Assembly: GCA_019671135.1 (NCBI GenBank)
Contig: JAHRHY010000013.1
Span: 1,116,001-1,180,000, forward strand
Length of the DNA: 64,000 bases
Reading direction: 5' to 3'
Source of the DNA: Linnemannia hyalina
Taxonomy: Eukaryota; Mortierellomycota; Mortierellomycetes; Mortierellales; Mortierellaceae
Shown here: positions 37,601 to 49,758 of the stretch, in pieces
Numbering within the stretch: the stretch's first letter is position 1
How the letters are laid out: every line of letters begins with the position of its first letter
Notes under the pieces: generated by a model
Told to the model about the DNA's origin: nothing
The model's database searches: none
Seen by the model: only the letters and a program-made list of their open reading frames with translations
Made by a program: the position numbers and the translations under genes

Positions 37601-39795
37601 GCAGCGGAGGGAGCTGGCGCTGACTTGGCTTCACGAAGAGTGGTACTACGAAGGAATGTACCGTCGCCAGTCGGGTGAAGACATGGATGATCGAGAACCA
37701 CAATATCTCTGGTGTCTCTACAAGATTCTCGATGGAATTACATCCGGAACCGATTACGATGCCAAGGATCGGGGTCTGACGCGCTTCCTGCTAGAAGTAC
37801 CTGAGCTGCCGGATGGTGCGGTGGATATGATCCAAAAGTACTGCGATGACCCACTGAGAGCACAGCAGGGCATTGTGTGCTTACGTGACGTCGTGAATCT
37901 TCGCCCACCCAGTCGAGCGCGCGCTCTGGCACTCTTACTGAGCTACACAACCTACCCCGAAAAGCAGCAGCGATCGATGGCGATTGTAATGGCCAAGAAG
38001 TGGTATCTGGAACATTCGACCGTCGGACCCCAGGTGGAGGACTTTGCGTTGGCCCAATTGGACGCGCTCAAGGATTACCCTGTCCCCAAACGCGCTGCCG
38101 ATGCACCGGACTCATCTCATGAAGGATCTGGTGCTGCCATGGAGGGGGTTGTTCGCTCAAGTCCCGAGATTTCACGTCGAGACTCTTCAGACACTGCTGT
38201 CAAGTCCGAGGTCAAGGACGAACCCATGGACAACCACGACCATCTCCGCTCACCTGTCGCTACAGGAAACTCTGGAGTAGAAGGAGGTTTGTCAAGCGAG
38301 GCCTATGAACAGGCACTGAGGGTAGCGCACGACGATATTGCGCGCTTGCTCGAGTTGTACTTTTCACTCTGTGCAAAAAACCACAGTCTTTTGGGAGTGT
38401 TGCTGTCGCAGTACACCGCGTTTGATCCGTTTGTGCAGCGGGTGATTCGACAGACGATTCATCCCCTCATCAAGTCGATTAAATCAGACTCGGCCAAGCT
38501 CCTTGCCCTCATTCGCGATTTCCCGCTGGGTGCAGAGATGCTCGTTCTGAGGATCATTTTCATCTTGACTGACGGAGGTATATATCACGTTTGTGCTTTG
38601 GGAAGACGTTTCTTTCTGTAAGGGCTCTATGTTTTTTTGTGTAATATTTCTCTAATGTTCGTTTTATTCTTTTTACTATAGTTCGTCCATCACCCGGCTT
38701 GGTCAGCGCAGTACAGGCAGCAGTGATCCAGCACGATTTGAATGCCCGGTTTTTGGTTCCCATCATTAGTGGACTCAACAAGGAAGAGGTCCTGGCCAGT
38801 CTACCAAGGATCGTCAGTCTCCTGAAGGGTACCGAGCGGGAACGCAGGACTGTCACAGACGTGTTCTTGAAATTGCTTTCGGGATCTTCTGCCACTGCAG
38901 CAGGTGGGCCAGGAGCTACCAACAGCAACAGTGGACCTGGTGCGCCTGGAGCAGCAGGTCAACAGAATGGAGCACCTGCAGTACAGGGTGGTAGTAGTGG
39001 GAACTTGGCCAGGCGTGATAGCAGTGCTGGTGCAGCCCAGGCTGGCGGTGTCAGTATCCAGGCTCGTGGCCCTGTCTTGTCGCCCTCGGAGCTGTTGATC
39101 CAGCTTCATCTGATGGAGGACGTTGTCGGATGGAAGGCTGCCTGTGAAGGTAATAATCATACATTATATCCACGCACGGTCGATCGTCATGAACACTTGC
39201 CCTTATTAACTTTACCCTTTTTTCTCTTCTTGTTGTAATGATAAACTTAGCGATGGACATCTGCTTCCACCACCCAGAGATCTACAAATCAGAAATCATC
39301 GCCGTCGTCCTGCAACAACTCCTCGACATGCCCAACATCCCCTCGCTCTTCATGCGCACCGTCATCCAAGCCATCACACTCTACAAGAATCTCATTGGAT
39401 TCGTCAACAGTATGATCCTGGCTCGCATGATCCAAAAGAACGTCTGGTCTCGCCCCGTCCTTTGGAAGGGCTTTGTCCGATGCGCGAAAATGATGCAACC
39501 GACAAGTGCTAGTGTGATTGCTAGTCTGCCACGTCAACAGCTTAAGGAGGTTTTGGCGATGGAGCCGTCGTTGAAGGAGTCGGTCGATGCGTATCAGAAG
39601 GCAAAGTCTTCGGGACGGAGGGTTGGTGGTGGCGCTGCCAAGCAGTTGAATGTGCATAATGTTGCCTCCCTGCCTGTTCCTGCTCCAGGGTCTGGATCGG
39701 GATCAGGGCCAGGAGGAGAAGATGGGGAGGGTGGTGGTAATAGTAGTAGAGGTCCAGAGAAGGACGAGAGGATAACTGTTGGAGGAGATTCGTAA
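34675..39795 (+). CDS. PTA1: Symplekin / Pta1, mRNA 3'-end processing scaffold
   Basis: Nine exons: 34675-34951, 35074-35188, 35289-35472, 35600-35715, 35835-36023, 36135-36564, 36663-38577, 38682-39149, 39251-39795; 1412 aa. Symplekin is the HEAT-repeat scaffold of the nuclear cleavage and polyadenylation complex. The N-terminal part has the family's HEAT segment (LVRSPSATVVKRAVQTCASIY; later SLNKIPSTHPFLNAG and RARPQFIPAILGTW). The C-terminal domain from about residue 1075 is unmistakable: NARFLVPIISGLNKEEVLASL, then IPSLFMRTVIQAITLYKNL, NVWSRPVLWKGFVRCAKMM and IASLPRQQLKEVL. A Pro/Gly/Met-rich insert lies at about residues 445-515 and acidic/KxEE linkers follow. The length is near animal symplekin and far above yeast Pta1 (about 785 aa). 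The start has good context (CCACATGG). Convergent with the Myb-like gene 120 bases downstream. Confidence 0.95.
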
Positions 39796-39915
39796 AACTC
39801 CCAAAACCCAAATAAACCTTAAAAAGTAATAGTGCATAACGCCGTTTTTTTTTAAAACAACATCAACATCAAACATGGTGCTTCTCTATGCAAAACGTAA
39901 GAGGATTTTATGATG

Positions 39916-42324
39916 CTACACCTCCGTTGAGGACTCACGCCTTCTAGGACCGTTGGGGCCGTGCCTAGGGTTTTCCCGGTACTGCTTCAACAGATCATTA
40001 AGCCGGCCCCACAGGGTACAGCTCTCATCGGCAAGAATCGCATTCTTGACTGTTTCCTCGACATCCAAATCCGGGTATTTCCCCTTCAATGCTACGGCGG
40101 TCGCACGGACGTCCACGATCAGATGCTCGTGCTTCTTTTGCAAGTTACTGACTTTACGGCGGATAGAGTCTGTTGTCCGTTCAGGGAGGAAGTCGCGCTG
40201 GATAAAAACCCATTGGTTGCCGTGTGCCAGGATCCCTTGTTCCAGTAACCGGATATCTGCCAGGTCCCAGAACCGGGCCGGTTCGACCTTGATGGAGGAG
40301 TGTTCGGGGAGAGACTGCCATTTGGTGATACAGGTGCTGGCGTTGAATCCAGGGCCGATATGTTCTGCGATCCAGGACCAGTCGATAGCGTGACCTGAGC
40401 GTTCTTGGAGTTGCTGTTGGCCTACAAGGCGGCGGAGGCGTAGCGTCCGGTCGGCGTTCCACAGGAGTTCCGTTCTTTGCTCGTTGGGTTCTTCATCGTC
40501 GTTGTTGTTGTCAGAATTTTGATGGGTAGTTTTAGTGGTCGGGGTGATGGTCTCCTCCGTTCTGCGGACTGGCTCCCGTACTGCTGGTGTTGTTGCAATC
40601 CCGGCGCCAGGTCTAGCGGGATCTTCAACCTCCTTGAGGAGGAACTTCTTGCCCCGCCCTCTGACTCTCCGTCTTCCATCCTTCGGAGCCTCCAGCGCCT
40701 TCAACTCCTTCTTGCTCAGTCGCTTGATCGGATGCTCCCTGTTGTTCTTGAACAAGATCTCGTAATCCTCTTCAGTCGGTGAAACCCCTATCTCCTCGGC
40801 TCTTTCAGCCCAAATGGGCATATGACTGTACTTCGTCAGGACCTGACTCAACCGTGCAGCTTCCTTGACTGTCCACTCGCCATGGATCATTGTCCCTTTC
40901 TGCACTGGCACAATCTCAACAATGTCACTATCGTTCGGCCTCTCCTGGATTCCGCTCACATGATAGTACTCGGTCTCAACATCCTCGTCATTTGCATCAG
41001 GTTTGACTTCATTCCTGATCTTTGTCCAGCCAGAGAACAATCCATACCGCTCCACAGCCTCAAAAAGTGCCTTGTGCTCCTCGTCCGTCCAGGCAATCAA
41101 CTGTTGTGGTGTGTTTCTTGTTCCTCTTGTAGCATCATCAGTAGTCATCTCATCATCATCGTCATCTTCCAGATCCTCGTCGTCCAAATTCAGAGCCTCT
41201 CTTCCTGCTACTGCCGCATTCTTCAGATTCTTCTCCTTGAGTTCAAGGTGTTTCCGGGCCCGGGCAACCTTGGTCGTCTCCGAGACATAACTAACCGTCT
41301 CCAGCTTAACCCATCCAGGTGCATCTTTGAGAGCATGGTTAACCAACAACTTGAACGCCTTCCGACACTCGATCGGCGACTTTGTCTTGACCTCTGCCGA
41401 AAACTCCTCCCAATCCAACTTGTGTCCCAAATCATCCTGATAAGCCTCCTCGCTCAACCGAATCCAGGCCGCCCAGAAAGCCTCCATCTCGTAGGGCGTC
41501 CACGACAAGGACTGCGACGTCATAAAGATCCCCTTGATCCTATATTTCCCATTCCCCAGCGTCCGCCACTGATTCTGACACGCCACAATCTTGGCATTCA
41601 ACGCGACCGCGATATCGGACCATTTCTCGCCATCCTCGACCATCTGGTTCAGTTTCGCAAACATGGCCGGTGTCCAATTGCGTAGTGCTGGGTCCAGAGC
41701 TGTGTAGTACCGATCTGCACAGGCAGAGGTCGAACGGCCCATGGCAAGACTGATGGCTTCCCAAGTCCGGTTCCCCTTTCGAAGCTCGAGGAGTTTCTCG
41801 TCCAGCTCTGGAGTCCATCTCGTGTTCCGGGCGTTCCTGGGCCTACGCGCCAAAGGCTTTATCACCGGCGACTATGTTTTTTTTTTTTTTTGTTGTTTTT
41901 TTGTTTCAATCGAAATAAAAGTCAATACGGGGTGGGTGGGTATGAGATCGCAATTACGCGGGGATATTATTTAGGAGCGCCTTTTCTTTTGAAAAAAAAT
42001 TACCCTTCCAATACTCGGTGCTTGAGATTCCAGCTCTACAGGAACTTCGGGAAAGGTAGTGGTATTTTTGGTCGTAGGGGTGGTATGGAACAGTTTCCGA
42101 GACATGGCGGACGTAGACGCTGTGGTGGAAGTAGGAGTAGTAGTAGTAGTAGTAGTACGGCGGGGTAAGGCTGATATCCGTCTCAGGGCCATGGCCGGCA
42201 TGGTGGTTCCCGAGACTGAGGTTGCGGAGAAAGTAAAAGAACGGCTGAGTAACAGGGGTCGCAAGGAAGACGAGGTGGTGGTCGTGGTGGGTAGTGAGCG
42301 CCAAAGCGCCTGTGTGAGTGTCAT
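39916..42324 (-). CDS. Seven-repeat Myb-like protein with mitochondrial-type N-terminus
   Basis: Two exons, 42324-42004 and 41871-39916, with a 132-base intron (AGG|GTAATT ... CATAG|TCG); 758 aa. Exon 1 codes about 107 residues rich in R, S and T with no D or E before about residue 90. It contains RSFTFSATSV and RKLFHTTPTT, both fitting the R-x-(F/L)-x-x-(S/T) octapeptidase-type presequence pattern. Exon 2 holds seven Myb-like repeats at roughly 125-168 (RWTPELDEKL ... CADRYY), 172-222 (NWTPAMFAKL ... CQNQWR), 229-290 (SWTPYEMEAFW), 367-415 (AWTDEEHKALFEAVERYG), 437-485 (EWTVKEAARL), 577-635 (DWSWIAEHI ... CITKWQ) and 639-690 (FWDLADIRLLEQG). The first two are closest to canonical Myb. An acidic D-run separates repeats three and four. 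Probably binds nucleic acid, perhaps in mitochondria (inference). Head-to-head with NAT9, about 310 bases apart. Confidence 0.85.
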
Positions 42325-42638
42325 TCCTGCCGTGGTTTGTACTTTGAAAAAAAAAAAAAGAGTCGCGTTCGTATTATGAAAAGGGTCGTAAAGGGTTGTG
42401 AATGGAACTTGAGGTGGTGTGACAGTGAGGGGAGAGAAAGACAGAGTGAGGGTGAGCAATGGAAGTGAGCGACACGAGAAGGGTGCAGGAAAAAAAGACA
42501 AAAAGGTCCAAATGTAAATGGTTTGTTTACGAGGCGCCAATGTGTGAATTGAAGGACAGTCACGCATGTTGGGTTCTTGGGCAAAAGGTGCGAATGATCA
42601 CCCTCCTCCTACAACTCACTCATACCCGCATCGCCTTC
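42325..42638. promoter_or_regulatory. Divergent promoter region between the seven-repeat Myb gene and NAT9
   Basis: Start codons of the two genes face away from each other across 314 bases, so both promoters must lie here or overlap exon 1 of the neighbour. C/T-rich sequence on the Myb side and a run of A at about 42347-42359 are visible; no clear TATA box is seen. Confidence 0.5.
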
Positions 42639-44851
42639 ATGCTTGACAACGAGAACCTCGTCCTGGTACACACTTTCATTCTTACTCATTGCATTCCAAC
42701 TCACAATGAAACATGCAGCACGACAGGAGTAGGAATGACCTATTCCCACACATCAACTCGTGCACTAAACCACTCGACTGTCCTTTGGTTTACGCTGGAT
42801 ACAAAACATAGGTCGGACAAAAGTGCATCCTAGTGCCTTACCTGAAGCGCCATGTGGAGCACTACAACAAGTGGATGCAGTCCCCCGAGTTGCTAGGCAA
42901 GTTGGAAAATGTTGCTTCGTTGTGAGCAAACTACGTCTTTTTGTCTGTAGTCGGTCACTTTAGCTAGACCCTAACATCGCCAAATCTACGCAAAAAACCG
43001 CCTTTTTATACCCACTAGAGATGACCGCTTCAGAGCCATTGACGATCGAGGAAGAGTACGAGATGCAGGAGTCGTGGCGTGTCGATGAGAACAGTAAGGT
43101 CGCCTATGATTTGTTCTCCCTCCGTCTTTCACATCTACCGCCCTGATTTGATTTCGACGCCCGTTGCACATTTATGAGAAAACGTGGCAACCTTGTTGTT
43201 CATTGGCCCATGCTGACCTCAACCACCGCCAATGTCCCGCTTTTTCGCTCTCCTTTTGCTCTCTCCCAATGAACAATAGAGTGCACATTCATCATCCTGG
43301 CACGAGAGACCCCCGAGCAAGAGATCACCCCTGAGAACGCCCTTGCCCAACGTATGACCCTGACGTGTTTATATTACTCTTTAGTTCATAGCTCCTAGAG
43401 TGCCCGCAACCTATCACTCGTCTTGGCCATTTCGCCTAACCTTCATCTTCATCTCTCCCTTTATTACTGTCCAATTTAGCCATGGTCGGGGATGTGAATC
43501 TGTTCTTCAATGACCACGATGACCCTCACTCTGCCGAGATTGAAATCATGATCGCTGGTAAGACTAGGGAGGCATTTTTGTTACTCATCATGAAACTCAT
43601 CCTCCTTCTCTCCTTTCGGGAGTTATGTGTGTGGGCTTGATTACTCTCTCGCATACAGACATTGAGGGCACGGAGTCTTTACCTCTCGTTTCTGTGCCGT
43701 TGTATCTTTTTTACTGTTGCATGTTCTTATTACAGAAGTCAACAGAGCAATTGACTCTAAACAACAACTAATTACATGTGCGCATGTGCTTTGACACTCG
43801 ATTCAATTAGAGTCAAGCTGTAGACGCAAAGGAATGGGACTTGAGGCCCTCCGCATGATGATGACTTATGGTACAGTACAAATAATGCTTTGGAGATGAT
43901 GTTGTGGTGCGGAATAAGATGGTCACCAACATGCCAGTGGAATGGTGCGAGTAGATCTGTAACACAACCCTCTCCCCCCCCCCCCCCCACCTTCGGAAAA
44001 CCCTTATTCTTATTACACAATTTGCTCACAAACGACATCTTTCTTTTCTTTAATTTTCTTCCCGTTGCTGCCATCTCCTTCTTTCGCCCTTGCCTGATCT
44101 GTTCCTCTGCTCCTTCCTTGATCCCCTTCGTACCGTTACCCGCTCCTCCCATGCGATAATTCTTCCCCCTCCTCCCTGTGTTCTTGTCTGCATGGGATAT
44201 TAATTATTGAGTTTTGGGGTGGATGATTCCTTGGTTGTTTATCTCCCTTCCTTCACTCTTACCCTAACCACCCCCCTTTTATGATGACACCTATAAGCCG
44301 TTTTTAATGCTAACCCTTTTTTCTTTCTTTTCTTCCATGTGTAATTGGTGTTGTTTCTCGTCCCTTCTCTCTCTATCTTTCTTCTATCCTCCCCTCAAAA
44401 AACAGCGTATCAGTCTCTGGGAACAAAGAGGATCACAGCCAAGATTTCGACCGAGAACAAAGGCTCGATCCAACTGTTTCTTACTCAGCTGGGGTTTGTT
44501 CAGATCAGCTTCTCTCAGATCTTTGAGGAGGTGACCCTGGAAAGGGTCTTGACTGTCTCGGACTCTTCTCTTCCCTCTTCCTTTGCACCCTCTACTTTGA
44601 GTGACACAGACGCAGAAAAAGTGGTGCAGACTTCGTCATCGTCGTCGTCGGGGAATGCTGACGTTGATGAAACCAAAACCGACAGGGGTAGTATCAGTGT
44701 TGTCATTTCTTCAACACCTACGAAATTTACGAACAAGAACGAAGAGGATCAGGAAGACGACGAAGGAGACTGGATTCAGGAACCCGCCACGGCTGCAGTG
44801 TTTGAGACGTTGGAGTTGAATGATTCGGACCTTGACCACCAGCGCGAGTAA
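42639..44851 (+). CDS. NAT9: N-acetyltransferase 9-like GNAT protein
   Basis: Seven exons: 42639-42665, 42812-42896, 43019-43093, 43280-43351, 43480-43557, 43811-43870, 44406-44851; 280 aa. A GNAT-fold acetyltransferase that should use acetyl-CoA; animal NAT9 has been linked to N-terminal acetylation and microtubule stability. Family landmarks in order: MLDNENLVLV, ILVPYLKRHVEHYNKWMQS, EMTASEPLTIEEEYEMQES, KCTFIIL, MVGDVNLFFND, the acetyl-CoA loop SCRRKGMGLEALRMM, then GSIQLFLTQLGF and IFEEVTLERV. The fold ends near residue 190 and an acidic Ser/Thr-rich tail of about 90 aa follows. Intron 2 uses a GC donor (CTAG|GCAAGT). Most introns sit in phase 1. Exon 1 is only 27 bases. Intron 6 (535 bases) contains a run of 15 C. 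Confidence 0.92.
42897..43018 (+). other. GC-AG intron in NAT9
   Basis: The donor reads G|GCAAGT, the usual form for GC-AG introns, and the acceptor reads CCCACTAG, with a CTAAC branch-like site near 42971. Only this choice keeps phase and gives the family's three-residue spacing between PEL and TASEP. A nearby GTGAGC at about 42922 would break the frame with every acceptor I tried. Confidence 0.8.
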
Positions 44852-46625
44852 CTATTTAGATAAACGCATACATGTAGATAGATCAGCGTTGTCCACATTC
44901 CATTTTTTTTTATTTTATGAATTCAAAACTGTACCTTGAAAAAGGGTCTAGCCACCTTTTGTACCTTTTGTTTCCTCCTCGGTAGTTCTCCTTTGTAATG
45001 CATGGAGAGGGACAACATAGAGTTGGGGGACTGGAATACAGCGGGCTGAGTGAAAAAGCTGTAAAAGAGGGGAGGAAGGGACCGAAATGAGAATTATGTG
45101 CATGGGCATGCATGCAGCTGTGTGGTTTCTCCCAGTGCTGTACGCCATACCGCAAATGATTCCCTTGTGCATATTTTGCGCCATACCTATCCCTACCGTT
45201 GGCGAGTCCCTTTGACACGTTTTTTTTTATGTGTGCATCTCGTTAATTCACCCACAGGCATGGGTAAAGACAGTGATGATTCAGGAACAGGGGAGAAAGA
45301 AGAGATGAGAGGCATTGCAATTACGAGTCCTGATGATAGGATAATAAATTAGTGAGCAGGATGGAGGGGGGTGGGGGGGAGTTCCCTCTGGGCACAGAGA
45401 ATGAGTGAGACCCCATTCGCCGAGGATTTTTCTTCAGTTTCGAACAAAGACAGCGTACCCGTCGTTCCCCTCACCTTTTTTTCGATTTTCCACAAGGACT
45501 TTGACCCGGTGAGGTCAGGGTCAGTTGGTTACGTATCTGAGCCACATAATAAATAGGAAATGAGAAGTAGATGGGGAAGTAAAAAAAACGGCTGTCCCCG
45601 AGTTCATGACAAGTGCTCACAAAATGGGATCGGTGCCTGGTGGTGGGGCACACTCGTACCGATAAAACACTAATTGTGCTCTCACCTTTGCACTGGTGTT
45701 AAATCGTACATCATTGCTCTCATACTACGACATCCGATCGGGGTCGACGCATGGTCAGTGTGTCCATACTTATCTTCCTTTTACTAGAGAAACTACCAGA
45801 GGGCTGAGGGGATATCATTACTATCACCGCTCAACATGGGCGAGCATGAGCGTGGAAGAGACGAAAGGCAGTGGAGGATAGGACAGTAAGACGGGGTAGG
45901 TAAGGCGTCAGGAAATGTGTGAGGTTGTGGTTCCTATCAGACAAAATAGTCGGAGTGGAGATGCAGGTACAGGGATCGTTCTCTCAAAGTGTGGTAGCTT
46001 GAAGGTGACCCAGATCCAAAATGACTACGCCCTATCTCACTATCGATGAACTGTCGACCATGCCATTTTCATCCAAGGCTTTTTGTCTCGTCTCCCTTCT
46101 CCGCCACTGGTCACTATGGACAAGTGCACTAAAGTGGATCCTCTTTTCCTTTCACCACATGGCCCGTTTCCCTAGCATCGACCTTGAACAAACGACGTTA
46201 GCACCCTCTCTTTACCATTCATTTCAATGAGTTTATCCACCCCGCCCGGAATAATACCAGATAGGCAGCATTGTTGATATTGCTGTGGTCCATTGTAAAA
46301 GGCATAATCAACGAGGAAAAGGGCCAAATATCCTTCACCTTTTGTTCTATTAAGTCAGGTACAGTACCTTGCCTTTTGGCTTTGGCCAATCCTGTCCTGC
46401 AGTTCTTGTCTTTTCTCTCCCTGCATGTTGCGATGAATTGATGGTGTCTGTGTGGTCCAAAACAGCACAGGGGTTATCTTTGCACCTGTTCCATATTGTT
46501 TTCCCCTTTGTCTTATTGTTTTGTTGTGGGTTGTAGTGAAAAGGCATAGTATGATTCCTGCTTTAGATCCTAGGGTCGTCATCATCCCTACCACATACTC
46601 ATAACCACCTCAACTATCTGCACGA

Positions 46626-46662
<37 letters not shown>

Positions 46663-49586
46663 CGCTTTGTATACCCTTGCTGTACTCAAAAAAGGTGGAG
46701 GAACAAAGCACATCTTTATGTCACATTGACGGCATTCTCATCTTCCGCTACTACTACATTCATCTCCAAGAAGAGTTTGGACCTAAAAGACGGTTCCATT
46801 ATCTCCTTTCCCTCCTTCCTTCCTTCTTGTTTGCTATTCGATAGGTAGTGAGCGACTACGAGGGAAACAGTATGTGGCAGAAAGAGAGAGAAAGAGAGAG
46901 AGATCGAAAAAAGAGAGTTTCTTCTGTCTATTCGTCTGGTTCGTTCGATGATCAGGAGGTTCACTCTAAATTATCAATTTGGTTCATTTATTACGGCGCT
47001 GAATGGCCAAATCTTCCTGTCCCCCCTTTCCTCCTCCTCTCTTGGTTTGTGCCTGAACCTGTACCTGTTAGTCTTTACTTAACGGGTGAAGTTGGTCGAG
47101 ATGGACAAGTAGCAGACGACGTCAAAGAAGTTGAACTGCACCACTTAGAACGAAGCTTGGGTTTCTGGTTCTGCCAAATTAGGACATTAGGGGTGACAGG
47201 ATAGATAGACCATACTCAAGCGCGATAGATACGGTGTAGGTGGTGGTTCTAAGGTCCAACCATGGTCCATCTCACATTATGGAAAGCGAGACCGCGCTGC
47301 GAGGAGGACCAGATCGAAATACCATCACGCTAGGCTGAGGAGACTACCACTTCAAAGTTGTCTTTTTTTTTTTTTTTTTTTTTCATGGTCCATTCGAACA
47401 ATAAACGGTAATTCAGTCGACAAATGGGTTTTCCGCAAATGCTTAATTTTCATTGTGTGCAACAATAAGATCTTGAAGAAAAAAATATATACGCCTGCAA
47501 AAGTATACAGAGGTAGAAACCATGTCGCAAGGAGAAAAAAAAAAAAGTGATCGGAGTGTGTGTAAATGACTTTGGAAATAAGTGAATGTCACACAGAGCA
47601 ATAACGGTTTAAAGAACAGGGTAAAGAATGAAGTGGGGCAAGTGGACAAAGAGGTCAAGGGTAAACAAGGTACCTGCGCTAGGATACAATTAAGCACTCT
47701 TTCGCGCATTCCAACTCTGCGGCGTGCCTTTTTTTTTCTATCAAACAATAAGGTGTAGAGTACTGTATGCAAAAGAAGAACAAAGGTTTGTGGGCGTAAT
47801 TAAAGAGTTGTAGGGACTTTTTACCCCACTCGCAAAAAAACTGCGCGCTCTCCTTATTACTGCTCTCTCACTCAATCTACGCCCCCGCTCTGCGCCAGAG
47901 AGTGGAACTGGCGGCCAAGCAGGTCTAAGGGGATGGCCATCGCCTACACATTCACCTACATCAGAAAGAAAACAAAGCAATCATTTGTGAACAATGCAAG
48001 AAAACTGCCTTGATGACATTCCCTCCCCACACAGTCGATAAACACAAAGAATAAGAAAAAGAGAAAAAGGCGCAAGAAACACATTCCCTTTATCTCGCAT
48101 ATTGCAATTAGTTTCTCTACGAAACTCCTGAACCCTGGAGGATAGATAGATAAATAGATAAAAGGGGTGGATGATGTCGACAATAGAGCAAGGGAAGGAT
48201 GAGATCGGGTAAATCGAAAGGTGCTCTTTGAGGAATTGCATTTTGCTTTTTTTGGTTGTGAGGTCGACGAGAAGCAGAAAGCCCTAATACCATGACCATG
48301 ATTTACCCCCTTCCCCTTTGCAAAAGCTCCATCTCAACAACCAGAACCGGCTTTTGGATCAAGAGATGGGGTTTGAATGCGTCGAAGGGAAAGTATCAGA
48401 CAAAGAAAGAAAAAAAGGGTGGTCAATCAACTAGAAACATGACCCCTCACCTCCCCTTCCTCCCTTAATTAAAACGTTCTATCATCGACAGTTACTACTG
48501 CTCCTTCATACCCTTTTCTCTTTCATAAGCATGAGGGAATTCTTTTTGTTGTGGTGAGGACGACAGAGGGGAGCTTCGTTTCTGGATGAACCAGACGGCG
48601 CAACGTAAACTGGAGCCACCACGCACACCTATACGTTGTTGCAAGCCTCACCTTTTGAAATAAAGGCGTTTGGACGTGGATAACAAGCAAAAGAACGAGT
48701 CTATGATCTGTAATGGCATCAGAGAGAGAGAGAGAGGTGGACATGGGCCACATCGAGCGGACAAAAAGAGACAAGGTCCTCATGCCCTTTTCTGCCTTTT
48801 TGGTTCAATTTTTTTCCTTTTTTCCTGCCATCGTACTGTAGGTTGTGAGCACCGAGCCACCAGGAGGAAGAGCCAGCAATGATAGTGTGTGTCCAACATT
48901 TAAAAAAGAATATAAAATGAGAGCAAAGCAACAAGACGAGGCATATGGACATTTACTACTGAAGACAGTTAGAGTGAAAATTGCCAACCTGCAACCTCCG
49001 AGGGAGAAGGAGTACAGAACTGGGGATTAAGTAGAGACCAGGGTAGGGCTTGACTATGGTAGAGGAAAGTGGGAAGGATCGAGGGCCTTTTTTCTTCCCT
49101 TTTTTCCCGGACGCAAATGTTTTATTATGGAAATTGGAAAAATGTCCAGCTGGCCCTGATCTTGTTGCCCTCACCCGCAATCGATGCCTCGTGGGTGGCA
49201 AGGCAGAGGGGCATCATCTCATTACAACCAAGCGCACTGATTGGTGTCTGGGAAACATAACGATGTTAATTTATTGCAGCCTGCGGACTGTATAGTCTTC
49301 TAAACTGTCTGGTTTCAAAAGTCAGGCACAGACAGTTCTTCTTCTTATTCAATCGATTAATGACATTCGATCAGGGTGCCTGAACACAATATCAAACCGA
49401 CACACTTTCACACAGCGAACAGGAGAAAAGGAGAACAGTCGGAGAGACAGGGCCAGGGGCAAAGCTGCAGAAGGGACGTCGCCCTTTTTTCTTTTGTTAT
49501 GGTTCATATTAATTACGATTGAATCGAAACAATAACAATCACTGTAATGGACGGCAACAGAACAAACGGTTCCCCTCCTCCACCAG
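44852..49586. other. 4.7-kb intergenic stretch, no gene seen
   Basis: Open frames are short and low-complexity on both strands. Visible simple sequence: T-run of 35 at 46628-46662, T-run at about 47363-47383, AGAGAG runs at about 46880-46900 and 48721-48736. The left edge holds the 3' flank of NAT9 and the right edge the promoter of the secreted LPMO-like gene. Nothing further can be supported. Confidence 0.5.
46628..46662. repeat. Poly-T tract (35 T)
   Basis: Uninterrupted T homopolymer on the plus strand. No retroelement body or flanking duplication was recognised beside it. Confidence 0.85.
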
Positions 49587-49594
49587 TATAAATA
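49587..49594 (+). promoter_or_regulatory. TATA box of the LPMO-like gene
   Basis: TATAAATA lies 172 bases upstream of the start codon. A C/T-rich leader with repeated CTCCTCTCCTC units (about 49637-49691) follows, a usual arrangement for strongly expressed fungal genes. A start of transcription near 49620 is inferred. Confidence 0.65.
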
Positions 49595-49758
49595 CCCTCG
49601 ACCATCCGCACCTTCTTCAATCCTCATCAGCCTCTTCATCTTCTCTCCTCTCCTCCCCTCCTCTCCTCTCCTCCCCTCCTCTCCTCTCCTCAACAACTAC
49701 TCCTCTCCCCTCACCACTCTTCTCACAGAGACAAACCAACCACCCCCTACTCTCAAAA

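Noticed and set aside
42897..42925. GTGAGC donor downstream of the NAT9 exon 2 end
   Set aside because: No acceptor before the next conserved block gives the right phase. The GC donor gives exact family spacing.
49519..49758. In-frame 80-codon N-terminal extension of the LPMO-like protein
   Set aside because: It is low-complexity S/L/P sequence spanning the TATA box and leader, and it would bury the signal peptide.
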